Shown here piece by piece: positions 9,535 to 17,358 of a stretch of DNA of 64,000 bases. The DNA lies in assembly GCA_965213575.1 (NCBI GenBank), contig CBDBZN010000037.1:1-64000 (forward strand), in the 5' to 3' direction. A program made the translations under genes and the position numbers. The notes below the pieces were generated by a model. It made no database searches. It was given only the letters and a program-made list of their open reading frames with translations, and was not told where the DNA came from. Origin of the DNA: JAUHXS01 sp965213575. Its GTDB lineage: Bacteria; Bacteroidota; Bacteroidia; Chitinophagales; JAUHXS01. Numbering within the stretch: position 1 is the stretch's first letter; each line of letters begins with the position of its first letter.

Positions 9535-10608
9535 ATGTTAGATAAGTTACAAGCGATAAAAGAGCGAAGAGAGGATATTGAAGGAAGGCTATCAGATCCG
9601 GAAGTAGTTTCTGATATGAGTCAATATAAAAAATACAGTAAAGAATACAAAGACCTAGAGCCGTTAGTAAAAGCTTATGAAGAATATAAACAAATTGTAA
9701 GCAATATTGAGAATAATAAAAGTATACTCAAAAATGAGTCTGATGCTGACTTTAAAGAAATGGCTAAAGCAGAATTGAATGAATTGGAGCCTAAAAAAGA
9801 AGCTGTAGAAGAAGAAATTAAACAATTGTTGATACCTAAGGATCCTGAAGATGAGAAAAACATTATTTTAGAGATAAGGGCGGGGACAGGAGGAGATGAA
9901 GCAAGTATTTTTGCAGGTGACCTCTTCAGAATGTACACTAAATTTTTTGAAGCACAAGGATGGTCAGCTGAGGTGGTTAATTCTAATGCCGGAACAGCAG
10001 GAGGTTTTAAAGAAATTGTGATGAATGTGGAGGGAGATGATGTATATGGGACTATGAAATATGAGTCCGGCGTACATCGAGTACAACGGGTTCCACAGAC
10101 TGAAACACAAGGCAGGGTACATACTTCTGCTGCTTCTATAGCAGTATTACCTGAAGCAGAAGAAGTGGACGTTAAGGTGAATGATAAAGATATTAAAAAG
10201 GATACTTTTAGGGCTTCCGGAGCAGGTGGGCAGCATGTTAATAAAACAGAATCTGCTATCCGATTGACCCATATTCCTACCGGTATTGTAGTGGAATGTC
10301 AAGATGGGCGGTCCCAGCATAAGAACTATGAACAAGCCCTTAAAGTTTTGAGGACCAGAATTTACGAAAAGGAGTTACAAGCCCATAATGCAGCCATCGC
10401 CCTGAAGCGAAAAACGATGGTTTCTACCGGGGATAGATCTGCCAAAATACGAACTTATAACTTTCCCCAAGGTAGAGTGACTGATCATCGGATCAACCTA
10501 ACCATGTATAATCTTTCAGAGGTTATGAATGGTAGCATTATTGATGTGATTGATGCATTGAAAGTGGCAGAAAATGCTGAAAAATTAAAGATAGGAGAGA
10601 GTGTTTAA
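9535..10608 (+). CDS. prfA: peptide chain release factor 1
   Basis: Recognises UAA and UAG stop codons and triggers release of the finished peptide. It is 357 residues, normal length and intact. The N-terminal coiled-coil domain is followed by the codon-recognition domain with RVPQTETQGRVHTSAASIAV and the GGQ peptidyl-hydrolysis motif in GAGGQHVNKTESAIR near residue 231. The C-terminal RTYNFPQGRVTDHRINLT is typical of RF1 rather than RF2. It follows the propeller-like gene by 3 bases and converges on metH. Confidence 0.96.
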   Translation: MLDKLQAIKERREDIEGRLSDPEVVSDMSQYKKYSKEYKDLEPLVKAYEEYKQIVSNIENNKSILKNESDADFKEMAKAELNELEPKKEAVEEEIKQLLIPKDPEDEKNIILEIRAGTGGDEASIFAGDLFRMYTKFFEAQGWSAEVVNSNAGTAGGFKEIVMNVEGDDVYGTMKYESGVHRVQRVPQTETQGRVHTSAASIAVLPEAEEVDVKVNDKDIKKDTFRASGAGGQHVNKTESAIRLTHIPTGIVVECQDGRSQHKNYEQALKVLRTRIYEKELQAHNAAIALKRKTMVSTGDRSAKIRTYNFPQGRVTDHRINLTMYNLSEVMNGSIIDVIDALKVAENAEKLKIGESV

Positions 10609-10643
10609 TGCTGTAATAATAGTAAACTAATTGCTACAAGCTC

Positions 10644-13364
10644 TCAACTATACGCTAAATTTGGACTCAACCATCTTTCAGCAGTATCTAAATCCATGCC
10701 TTTTCTGAGAGCGTAGTCTTCTACTTGATCTTTTTGAATTTGTCCCAATCCGAAATACTTAGCATTGGGATGAGCAAAATAGAACCCACTTACAGCAGCA
10801 GCCGGCCACATAGCCATGCTTTCGGTGAGTTTTACGCCGGTATATTCAGTAGCATTTAATAGATTAAAAAGAATTGGCTTCTCCGTATGATCCGGGCAAG
10901 CGGGATAGCCCGGGGCAGGACGAATACCTTGATATTTTTCTTTAATTAATAGATCATTATCTAATGATTCATTTTTAGCATAACCCCAAAACTCCTTTCT
11001 TACCCGCTCATGCATACGTTCAGCAAATGCCTCTGCCAGCCGATCGGCAAGTGCTTTCAATAATATGCTGTTGTAATCATCGTGATCTGCTTCAAACTTT
11101 TTTACCCATTTATCAATTCCTAAGCCGGCAGTAACTACAAAGCCTCCTATGTAGTCTGCTACACCGGATGATTTAGGAGCAATGAAGTCAGCTAAGGCAA
11201 AATTTGGTAGATTGCTTGCCTTCTTCTGTTGTTGCCTCAAAGTGTGGATGGTAGTTAGTATTTCTTTTCTGCTTTCATCAGCATAGATTTCAATATCATC
11301 TCCTACACTGTTAGCAGGGTAAAGGCCTATTGCTCCTTTTGCAGTCAACCATTTATCTTCAATGAGCGTTTGAAGTAACTGCTGTGCATCATGGAATAGT
11401 TGAGTAGCTTCTTTACCCACTATTTCATCAGAAAGAATTCCCGGATATTTTCCTCTAAGTTCCCACGTAGCAAAGAAAGGAGTCCAGTCGATATATTGAG
11501 CTAATTCTTTAAGATCATAGTTTTCGAAATATTTATTTCCTAAAAATTGAGGTTTCGTAATGGGAATAGATGACCAATCTGATTGAAACTTATTTTCTCT
11601 TACTTCTTTTATAGAAATTAAGTTTTTAAAATCTTTCTTTTTAGCATGTTTTTCACGAATAACTTCATATTCTTTATTGATTTGTTGAATAAAAATGTCC
11701 TTTTTCTCAGAAAGAAGGCTGCTCACTACCGGCACAGATTTGGATGCGTCTAACACATGAATAGTAGGTGCTTTTAGATAATGTTGCTGAATTTTTACAG
11801 CAGTATGTAACTTAGATGTCGTGGCACCACCAATCAATAAAGGGATGGTGAAGTTTTGTTGTTCCATTTCTTTCGCCACATACACCATTTCATCAAGAGA
11901 AGGAGTGATGAGTCCACTAAGGCCAATGATATCTACATTCTCTTCTATGGCAATTTTAAGAATTTTCTCACCCGGCACCATGACACCTAGATCAATTATT
12001 TCATAGTTATTGCATGCCAATACGACACCCACAATATTTTTACCAATATCGTGTACATCACCTTTCACAGTTGCCAGCAATATTTTTCCTGCAGCTTTAT
12101 TTTTACCTTGTTTCTCAGCTTCTAAAAAAGGTAAAAGATATGCCACTGCTTTTTTCATCACCCGGGCACTTTTTACCACTTGAGGCAAAAACATTTTTCC
12201 TGCGCCAAATAAATCGCCCACTACATTCATTCCGTCCATGAGTGGCCCTTCGATAACACTTAACGTCTTGTCGAATTTATGCCTGACTTCTTCCGCATCC
12301 ACTTCGATGTAATCAATGATTCCTTTTACTAAAGCATATTCTAATCTTTTCTCTACAGGCTTTTCTCTCCAAGATAAGTCTCGTGTATCTTTTTTTGCGG
12401 TACCTTTTACGGTCTCTGCAAATTCTAATAATTTTTCCGTAGCATCATCACTTCGGTTAAGCAACACCTCTTCTACATGCTGGAGCAAATCTTTAGGAAT
12501 GTCATCATATACCTCTAGCATAGCTGGATTTACAATACCCATATCCATTCCTTCCTTGATAGCATGGTACAAGAAAGAAGAATGCATGGCTTCCCGGACA
12601 GTATCATTTCCTCTAAAAGAGAAAGATACATTACTTACCCCACCACTGACATGAGCTCCGGGCAAATTTTCTCTGATCCAACGAGTGGCTCTAAAAAAGT
12701 CTAATGCGTTATTTCGATGTTCTTCCATTCCGGTAGCAACCGGGAAAATATTTGGATCAAAAATGATGTCTTGAGGAGGAAAATTAACTTGATCAACTAA
12801 TATTTTATAAGACCTTTCACAAATCTCTATTCTTCTTTCATAGCTGTCTGCCTGTCCTTTTTCATCAAAAGCCATAACAATAACTGCCGCTCCGTAGTGG
12901 AGTATTTTTTTTGCTTGATAAATGAATTGTTCTTCTCCTTCTTTAAGGGAAATAGAATTGACTACACTTTTGCCTTGCACATTTTTTAATCCTGCTTCAA
13001 TAATCTCCCATTTTGAAGAGTCTATCATAATTGGAATACGAGCAATATCGGGTTCAGAAGCCACTAATTTTAAAAATCGAACCATGGCGTCTTTACCATC
13101 AATCAACCCATCATCCATATTGATGTCTAAAATCTGTGCGCCACCTTCCACTTGATCTCTTGCTACACTCAAAGCCTCATCAAACTGTTCTTCTTTAATT
13201 AATCGCAGAAACTTTTTTGAACCGGCCACATTCGTGCGCTCTCCCACGTTAATGAAATTACTTTCGGGAGTAACGATCAATGGTTCTAAGCCGCTTAGTT
13301 TGAGTGGAGGCAGCGATGACCATTTGTATATATATGATTTTGTATAGTCTGGGTGTATGCTCAT
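10644..13364 (-). CDS. metH: methionine synthase, cobalamin-dependent, folate/B12/activation part
   Basis: Moves the methyl group of 5-methyl-THF through cobalamin to homocysteine. This 906-residue product holds the pterin-binding domain (FINVGERTNVAGSKKF near 35-51; ILDINMDDG), the B12 cap (about 330-400), the cobalamin domain with the axial His in GDVHDIGKNIVG near 437, and the SAM-binding reactivation domain (from about 580, with RPAPGYPACPDHTEK near the end). The homocysteine-binding domain is absent and encoded by the gene just upstream (13445-14452). Such a two-gene MetH is known in Bacteroidota. The frames are cleanly separated by 80 bp with their own start and stop, so this is not one of the window's frameshifts. 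Confidence 0.94.
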   Translation of the reverse strand: MSIHPDYTKSYIYKWSSLPPLKLSGLEPLIVTPESNFINVGERTNVAGSKKFLRLIKEEQFDEALSVARDQVEGGAQILDINMDDGLIDGKDAMVRFLKLVASEPDIARIPIMIDSSKWEIIEAGLKNVQGKSVVNSISLKEGEEQFIYQAKKILHYGAAVIVMAFDEKGQADSYERRIEICERSYKILVDQVNFPPQDIIFDPNIFPVATGMEEHRNNALDFFRATRWIRENLPGAHVSGGVSNVSFSFRGNDTVREAMHSSFLYHAIKEGMDMGIVNPAMLEVYDDIPKDLLQHVEEVLLNRSDDATEKLLEFAETVKGTAKKDTRDLSWREKPVEKRLEYALVKGIIDYIEVDAEEVRHKFDKTLSVIEGPLMDGMNVVGDLFGAGKMFLPQVVKSARVMKKAVAYLLPFLEAEKQGKNKAAGKILLATVKGDVHDIGKNIVGVVLACNNYEIIDLGVMVPGEKILKIAIEENVDIIGLSGLITPSLDEMVYVAKEMEQQNFTIPLLIGGATTSKLHTAVKIQQHYLKAPTIHVLDASKSVPVVSSLLSEKKDIFIQQINKEYEVIREKHAKKKDFKNLISIKEVRENKFQSDWSSIPITKPQFLGNKYFENYDLKELAQYIDWTPFFATWELRGKYPGILSDEIVGKEATQLFHDAQQLLQTLIEDKWLTAKGAIGLYPANSVGDDIEIYADESRKEILTTIHTLRQQQKKASNLPNFALADFIAPKSSGVADYIGGFVVTAGLGIDKWVKKFEADHDDYNSILLKALADRLAEAFAERMHERVRKEFWGYAKNESLDNDLLIKEKYQGIRPAPGYPACPDHTEKPILFNLLNATEYTGVKLTESMAMWPAAAVSGFYFAHPNAKYFGLGQIQKDQVEDYALRKGMDLDTAERWLSPNLAYS

Positions 13365-13444
13365 AATTAATAGTTTAGAATTAATAGTTTAGAATTATCA
13401 ACTCTAAACCCTCAACTTTATATTTCAACTTTCATTTTCATTTT

Positions 13445-14452
13445 TTAGCTATTAACTTTAAACTTTAAACTTTGAACATTTGAACTTTTTTCCACTCTCT
13501 CCACAATCGCTCTAATATGCTCAGGAGTCGTGCCACAACAGCCGCCAATAATGTCTACCAAGCCTTCTTTTAAAAAAGCATCAATTTGGTCAGCCATTTG
13601 TTCGGGAGTTTGGTCATATTCGCCCATTTCATTAGGTAATCCGGCATTTGGGTGTGCACTTATATAAAAATTTGATTTTTGTCGTAAAACTTGCAAATAC
13701 GGCCGTAAAGCAGCAGCTCCCAAGGCACAGTTAAGTCCTACACTTAATGGCTTGGAATGCTCTATAGAGATTAAAAAAGCTTCTGTTGTTTGTCCTGAAA
13801 GTGTCCTTCCACTAGCATCGGTAATCGTGCCGGAAATCATAACCGGCAACTCAGTTTTTAGCTCAGCTTGAATTTCTGCAATAGCAAATAAAGCTGCTTT
13901 AGCATTTAAAGTATCAGTGATGGTTTCGACTAATAATAAGTCTGTACCACCATCAATCAATCCTTTTGCTTGCTCTTTAAAAGCAATAACTAATTCTTCA
14001 AAAGTGACATTTCTGAAACCCGGGTCATTCACATCCGGCGACATAGATGCTAGCTTGGTAGTAGGCCCCATCGAGCCGGCAACAAACCGCGGTTTATTCG
14101 GTGTTTTAGCAGTAAATTCGTTTGCTACTTCTTTAGCTATTTTGGCACAAGCATAATTAATGTCATATACCGCATCTTCCAAGCCATAATCAGCCTGGGC
14201 AATGGTAGTGCTTCCAAAAGAATTGGTTTCTAAGATATCTGCTCCTGCTTCTAAATATTGAGCATGGATCTCTTTAATAACTTCAGGTTTAGTCAATGAT
14301 AAAAGATCATTGTTCCCTTTTAAAGGAAGTGGATGATCTTTAAAGCGATTCCCTCTAAAATCAGCTTCTTCTAATTTATACCGTTGAATCATAGTACCCA
14401 TGGCACCGTCCAAGACTAATATTCGCTCTTTTAATATATCTCTAATATTCAT
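13445..14452 (-). CDS. homocysteine S-methyltransferase domain of split methionine synthase
   Basis: Supplies the homocysteine- and zinc-binding half of methionine synthase. The 335-residue protein starts MNIRDILKERILVLDGAMGTMIQ, as full-length MetH does. It carries LETNSFG and the zinc ligands in GLNCALGA and GGCCGTTPEHI. It is the first gene of the metH pair and follows a SAM-I riboswitch. Its last residues (about SLKFKVNS) are encoded by a 7-bp-period array rather than conserved sequence, so the natural C-terminus may have been altered by repeat expansion, or by a one-base error in the preceding A run. Confidence 0.93.
   Translation of the reverse strand: MNIRDILKERILVLDGAMGTMIQRYKLEEADFRGNRFKDHPLPLKGNNDLLSLTKPEVIKEIHAQYLEAGADILETNSFGSTTIAQADYGLEDAVYDINYACAKIAKEVANEFTAKTPNKPRFVAGSMGPTTKLASMSPDVNDPGFRNVTFEELVIAFKEQAKGLIDGGTDLLLVETITDTLNAKAALFAIAEIQAELKTELPVMISGTITDASGRTLSGQTTEAFLISIEHSKPLSVGLNCALGAAALRPYLQVLRQKSNFYISAHPNAGLPNEMGEYDQTPEQMADQIDAFLKEGLVDIIGGCCGTTPEHIRAIVERVEKSSNVQSLKFKVNS
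13454..13487. repeat. 7-bp-period array inside the metH N-part 3' end
   Basis: AACTTTA AACTTTA AACTTTG AACATTTG AACTTTT. The array contributes the last codons and stop of the minus-strand gene. A related pair of TAGAATTAA-type units lies at 13370-13400. Confidence 0.7.
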
Positions 14453-14530
14453 TAATTATTTTTTGACTTATCGTTGAAAAGCAGAAAAAGATAGTATAAT
14501 ATATGAAAGCTATTTAGAGCCATAATTACA

Positions 14531-14685
14531 CTTATCTCTTTCCAAACAGGATTTGGAACAGGAATTGGCACCTTCCAAATACAATTAATAATTCTGAATC
14601 ATTCAACATTGAAAATTCAACATTCATAATTATATAGGGGTTGCCAAGGTTTCATAGGGCCATACCCTCCACCTTTCTTGATAAG
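14531..14685 (-). promoter_or_regulatory. SAM-I (S-box) riboswitch controlling split metH
   Basis: On the minus strand the leader reads CTTATCAAGAAAGGTGGAG, then GGTATGGCCCTATGAAACC, TTGGCAACC, later AAGGTGCCAATTCCTG, and closes with GAGATAAG. These are the conserved S-box blocks in the right order: P1 CTTATC/GATAAG, the P2 kink-turn and pseudoknot region, P3 GGCAACC/GGTGCC, and a P4 hairpin TTCCAAA-TCCTG-TTTGGAA. High SAM should lower metH expression. The 78 bases between P1 and the ATG show no strong terminator hairpin, so translational control is possible. The P3 arm is unusually long and contains heptad repeats (see findings). Confidence 0.95.
14600..14627. repeat. heptad repeats inside riboswitch P3 arm
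   Basis: CATTCAA CATTGAA AATTCAA CATTCAT on the plus strand: four 7-bp units lying between the conserved halves of riboswitch P3. They resemble the heptad arrays found at gene ends. Confidence 0.7.
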
Positions 14686-14707
14686 TAATGATGATAAAGA
14701 ACTGCTG

Positions 14708-14715
14708 CAAAGGTA
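14708..14715 (-). promoter_or_regulatory. -7 box (TACCTTTG) for the SAM riboswitch-metH transcript
   Basis: A perfect TAnnTTTG octamer on the minus strand, 23 bp before the riboswitch P1 strand. This places the transcription start just upstream of the riboswitch, as expected. Confidence 0.55.
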
Positions 14716-14756
14716 GTAAATACTTTGAACAGCGTTATGGTTATAAGTAATTATTC

Positions 14757-14764
14757 TACATTTG
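14757..14764 (+). promoter_or_regulatory. -7 box (TACATTTG) for the SRPBCC-crtZ group
   Basis: A perfect TAnnTTTG octamer, with TTATGG about 19 bp upstream as a weak -33. It lies inside the longest open frame of the next gene, so translation must start downstream of it, at ATG 14785. Confidence 0.5.
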
Positions 14765-14784
14765 TTATAGAGAACAAAACTATT

Positions 14785-15249
14785 ATGAAAGTTTATCAGC
14801 TCAGAAAAAGCCAAGTATTACCAATAAGTATCGCAGAAGCATGGGAGTTTTTTGCGACTCCTAAAAATTTAAAAATGCTTACACCCCCATACATGGGATT
14901 CGATATTATTTCCAATGATGCTGATCAGCCAATGTATTCCGGAATGATTATTCAGTATATCGTTAAACCGGTTTTGGGCATTCGTATGAACTGGGTAACA
15001 GAAATTAAAAATGTAGAAAAGCATCAATATTTCATTGATGAACAACGAGCCGGCCCATATAGGCTTTGGCATCATCAACATTTTTTTAAAGAAATTGAGC
15101 GTGGAGTAGAAGTAGTAGATATTGTAACTTATTCGTTGCCTATGGGAATACTGGGCAGAATTGCCCATCAACTATTCGTCGAAAAACAATTAAATAGTAT
15201 ATTTGAATATAGGTTTAATAAACTAAATACGTTGTTTAGCCGTATATAA
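14785..15249 (+). CDS. SRPBCC (START-like) family protein
   Basis: A 154-residue soluble protein of the SRPBCC/polyketide-cyclase superfamily, which forms a hydrophobic ligand pocket. Typical features are the opening QVLPISIAEAWEFFATPKNL near residues 10-29, LTPPYMGFDI, YIVKPVLGIRMNWVTEI and the RLWHHQHFFKEI strand. Bacteroidota carotenoid clusters often carry such a gene next to crtZ, where its ligand is unknown. The upstream frame is open to TTG 14725, but the promoter box inside that extension favours ATG 14785. It is 7 bases from the hydroxylase gene, suggesting an operon. Confidence 0.8.
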   Translation: MKVYQLRKSQVLPISIAEAWEFFATPKNLKMLTPPYMGFDIISNDADQPMYSGMIIQYIVKPVLGIRMNWVTEIKNVEKHQYFIDEQRAGPYRLWHHQHFFKEIERGVEVVDIVTYSLPMGILGRIAHQLFVEKQLNSIFEYRFNKLNTLFSRI

Positions 15250-15256
15250 TGTTGAT

Positions 15257-15724
15257 ATGATATTTAATATTTTAATAGTAGTTGGTGTGTTTTTCTTTAT
15301 GGAATTTATGGCGTGGTTTATGCATAAATTTGTGATGCATGGCGCTATGTGGAAGTTTCATAAGGACCACCATGTACCGAGCGATGAGCTTGGTTTTTTT
15401 GAACGCAACGATGTTTTTTTTCTGATCTTTGCTATTCCAAGTTTTCTATTCATCCTTTTTGGTTCCTTTAATGGTTTTGATTTTAAATTTTGGATCGGCA
15501 TTGGGATCATGGTTTATGGTATCGCTTACTTTTTAGTGCATGATGTTTTTATTCATCAGCGATTTAAATTTCTAAGACGTACCGATAATGCTTATTTTAA
15601 AGCAATAAGAAAAGCTCATAAAGTTCACCATAAACATCTCACTAAAGAACATGGAGAATGCTTTGGAATGCTAGTTGTACCATGGAAGTTTTTTATAGAA
15701 GCAATGAAAACTCAAAGCAGGTAG
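15257..15724 (+). CDS. crtZ: beta-carotene hydroxylase (CrtZ-type), fatty acid hydroxylase superfamily
   Basis: Membrane di-iron enzyme that adds 3-hydroxyl groups to beta-ionone rings, giving zeaxanthin-type carotenoids. The protein is 155 residues, normal for CrtZ, with about four membrane segments. The histidine clusters are visible in order: HKFVMHG near residue 22, FHKDHH near 34, HDVFIHQRF near 95 and HKVHHKH near 119. It is followed by a lycopene cyclase gene that makes its substrate. crtB and crtI are not in the window. Confidence 0.9.
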   Translation: MIFNILIVVGVFFFMEFMAWFMHKFVMHGAMWKFHKDHHVPSDELGFFERNDVFFLIFAIPSFLFILFGSFNGFDFKFWIGIGIMVYGIAYFLVHDVFIHQRFKFLRRTDNAYFKAIRKAHKVHHKHLTKEHGECFGMLVVPWKFFIEAMKTQSR

Positions 15725-15771
15725 CCTTCTGTAATATCGAACTTCAAAACTTTGAACCCATAAACTAGATT

Positions 15772-16461
15772 TTGGATAAATACTTATACCTACTGCTCAA
15801 TCTTGGATCTATTGCTATTCCTTTTGCTTACAGTTTTGAATCTAACATCCAGTTTTATAAGAAATGGAAAGCTTTATTTTTAGGTACTACTATTACAGCA
15901 GCTTTTTTTATTATTTGGGATGTGTGGTTTGCTAAAATTGGTATTTGGGGGTTTAATCCAAATTATCTATTAGGAATTGATCTTTTTAATCTTCCGCTGG
16001 AAGAGTGGCTGTTTTTCTTTTGTATCCCGTATGCGTGTATGTTTATTTATGAGTCGATGAAACATTTTGTAAAAAGAGATGTGATGCGGCCATTTGTAAA
16101 ACCTTTTTATGGTGTTGTATTAGTGATTTTACTCGCTTGTGTAGTAATATTTTACGATAATTTATATACTACAATAACATTTGCTTTAACAGCTATATTA
16201 ATTGCTTTACATTTATTTGTTTGGAAAAGTGCTTACTTAGGGCGGTTTCTACTAGCTTACCTAATTGCGCTGGTCCCTTTTTTGATAGTAAATGGAGTAC
16301 TCACCGGTTCTTTTATTGAAGATCAAGTAGTATGGTACAATAATGATGAAAATTTATCAATTCGGATATTTACCATTCCTATTGAAGATACTATCTACAT
16401 GATGCTGATGCTATTGATGAATACAACGATTTATGAGAAGGTGTTAGCTAATAGCAAATAG
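15772..16461 (+). CDS. lycopene beta-cyclase (fused CrtYc/CrtYd type)
   Basis: Integral membrane cyclase converting lycopene to beta-carotene. The 229-residue protein has about seven membrane segments and two copies of the lycopene-cyclase domain: PLEEWLFFFCIPYACM at about 76-91 and PIEDTIYMMLMLLM near 201-214. Each carries the acidic Px-E-E/D motif shared by heterodimeric CrtYc/CrtYd and their fusions. No ATG precedes the conserved start, so TTG 15772 is used. The C-terminal codons and the stop lie in a TAGC heptad array. It shares the strand with crtZ but is separated by 47 bp of partly repetitive DNA. Confidence 0.87.
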   Translation: MDKYLYLLLNLGSIAIPFAYSFESNIQFYKKWKALFLGTTITAAFFIIWDVWFAKIGIWGFNPNYLLGIDLFNLPLEEWLFFFCIPYACMFIYESMKHFVKRDVMRPFVKPFYGVVLVILLACVVIFYDNLYTTITFALTAILIALHLFVWKSAYLGRFLLAYLIALVPFLIVNGVLTGSFIEDQVVWYNNDENLSIRIFTIPIEDTIYMMLMLLMNTTIYEKVLANSK

Positions 16462-16471
16462 CGGATAGCAA
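16444..16471. repeat. 7-bp-period TAGC array
   Basis: TTAGCTA ATAGCAA ATAGCGG ATAGCAA. It encodes the last residues (LANSK) and stop of the lycopene cyclase gene. Confidence 0.65.
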
Positions 16472-16533
16472 TAATGAGTAGTCAAAAATCATGGCAAATG
16501 CTATCGTCTAACAGCTATAAGCTAATGGAGCTA

Positions 16534-17082
16534 TTAAAGCAACACGCCAACCACCGCTCCTGCAACTATTCCACCGCCGAACCACAACCATTTGGAAGTT
16601 TTAGGCTTGTTTGACTTTTTTAAGTCTTGCCGCAGTTGGTCAAAATTGTTTTCCGCTTCAGCTAATTTTATTTGACTTTGTTCCAATTCTTCTTTCATTA
16701 TAGATAGCTTGTTTTTACTTACTTTGATAACTGACTTCATTCCCTCGCGCATTTTTTCATTTTGTGCAATAATTTTTTGATAATTCGTATCTTTTCTAGC
16801 AAGAGTTGCTTCATAAGCCTTAATTAGTGCATTTTCAGCAGCATTATCTGAGTTGAGAATATACGCTCGAGCTTTTTCATACAGAAAATGTTGGTCAGAG
16901 CTGAATAAATAAGAAGAGTCAGTTTGTATCTGTAATTGCTGACCGTTTTTTAATAACAGTATGTCTCCATTAATATCTAGTAAAGAATCTGAAACCAATA
17001 TAACAGAATCATTTTGAGCGCTTGTTGTATTTAATAAGCTACAAAGCAAAAATATTAAACAAATTTTTATAAAGGGATTCAT
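16534..17082 (-). CDS. exported coiled-coil protein with C-terminal glycine-zipper membrane segment
   Basis: I do not recognise the family. The 182-residue product has a signal peptide (residues 1-22, ending TSAQ), then SVILVSDSLLDINGDILLLKNGQ, a long charged helical region rich in Lys, Glu and Gln (about 85-155) consistent with a coiled coil, and a C-terminal Gly/Ala/Val segment WLWFGGGIVAGAVVGVLL that may span a membrane. It could be a periplasmic tether or scaffold. Its ATG overlaps the stop of a tiny upstream frame by one base (TAATG), suggesting coupling. Confidence 0.6.
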   Translation of the reverse strand: MNPFIKICLIFLLCSLLNTTSAQNDSVILVSDSLLDINGDILLLKNGQQLQIQTDSSYLFSSDQHFLYEKARAYILNSDNAAENALIKAYEATLARKDTNYQKIIAQNEKMREGMKSVIKVSKNKLSIMKEELEQSQIKLAEAENNFDQLRQDLKKSNKPKTSKWLWFGGGIVAGAVVGVLL

Positions 17083-17198
17083 TATTTAAATTGTGTTTTT
17101 AAAGTAGCTAATTTTTTCTGTTCATCATGTAGAATTAGCTTAATGGAGTCGATAGCTTGGCTAGCATTACTTGCAGTAGCATTATGTTGTTTCTCCAT
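17082..17198 (-). CDS. short upstream open frame, possibly the remnant of a broken gene
   Basis: Thirty-eight residues from ATG 17198 (MEKQHNATASNASQAIDSIK then LILHDEQKKLATLKTQFK), ending in TAATG overlap with the next gene. Further upstream, short stretches in shifted frames include a signal-like MTFFLLTSAAS near 17318-17340, but several stops intervene and no single repair joins them. It is either a degraded larger gene or a small leader-type peptide. The rest of 17203-17358 shows nothing I can support. Confidence 0.3.
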   Translation of the reverse strand: MEKQHNATASNASQAIDSIKLILHDEQKKLATLKTQFK

Positions 17199-17358
17199 CA
17201 AGCCTACTTGAGTAATAATTCGAATAACCTAGGACGCATCAAGTTTTAATCTTTAATGTAACGGTTTAAAGTTAGCTAAAAGAATTTTTAACTAGCTGCA
17301 GATGTTAATAAAAAAAATGTCATAAAACGAAAAGTTCAGTATTTAATTCGATCTTTAA

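Noticed and set aside
10644..14452. Two-gene methionine synthase as a frameshifted single gene
   Set aside because: Each part has a complete domain set, its own start and stop, and an 80-bp spacer. Split MetH of this layout is known in Bacteroidota.
14617..14814. Minus-strand open frame over the metH leader
   Set aside because: It coincides with the SAM riboswitch core and promoter, and its peptide shows no protein-like pattern.
17200..17358. A second exported gene upstream of the coiled-coil protein
   Set aside because: A signal-like MTFFLLTSAAS is visible, but several stops follow and no simple repair connects it to the downstream frame.
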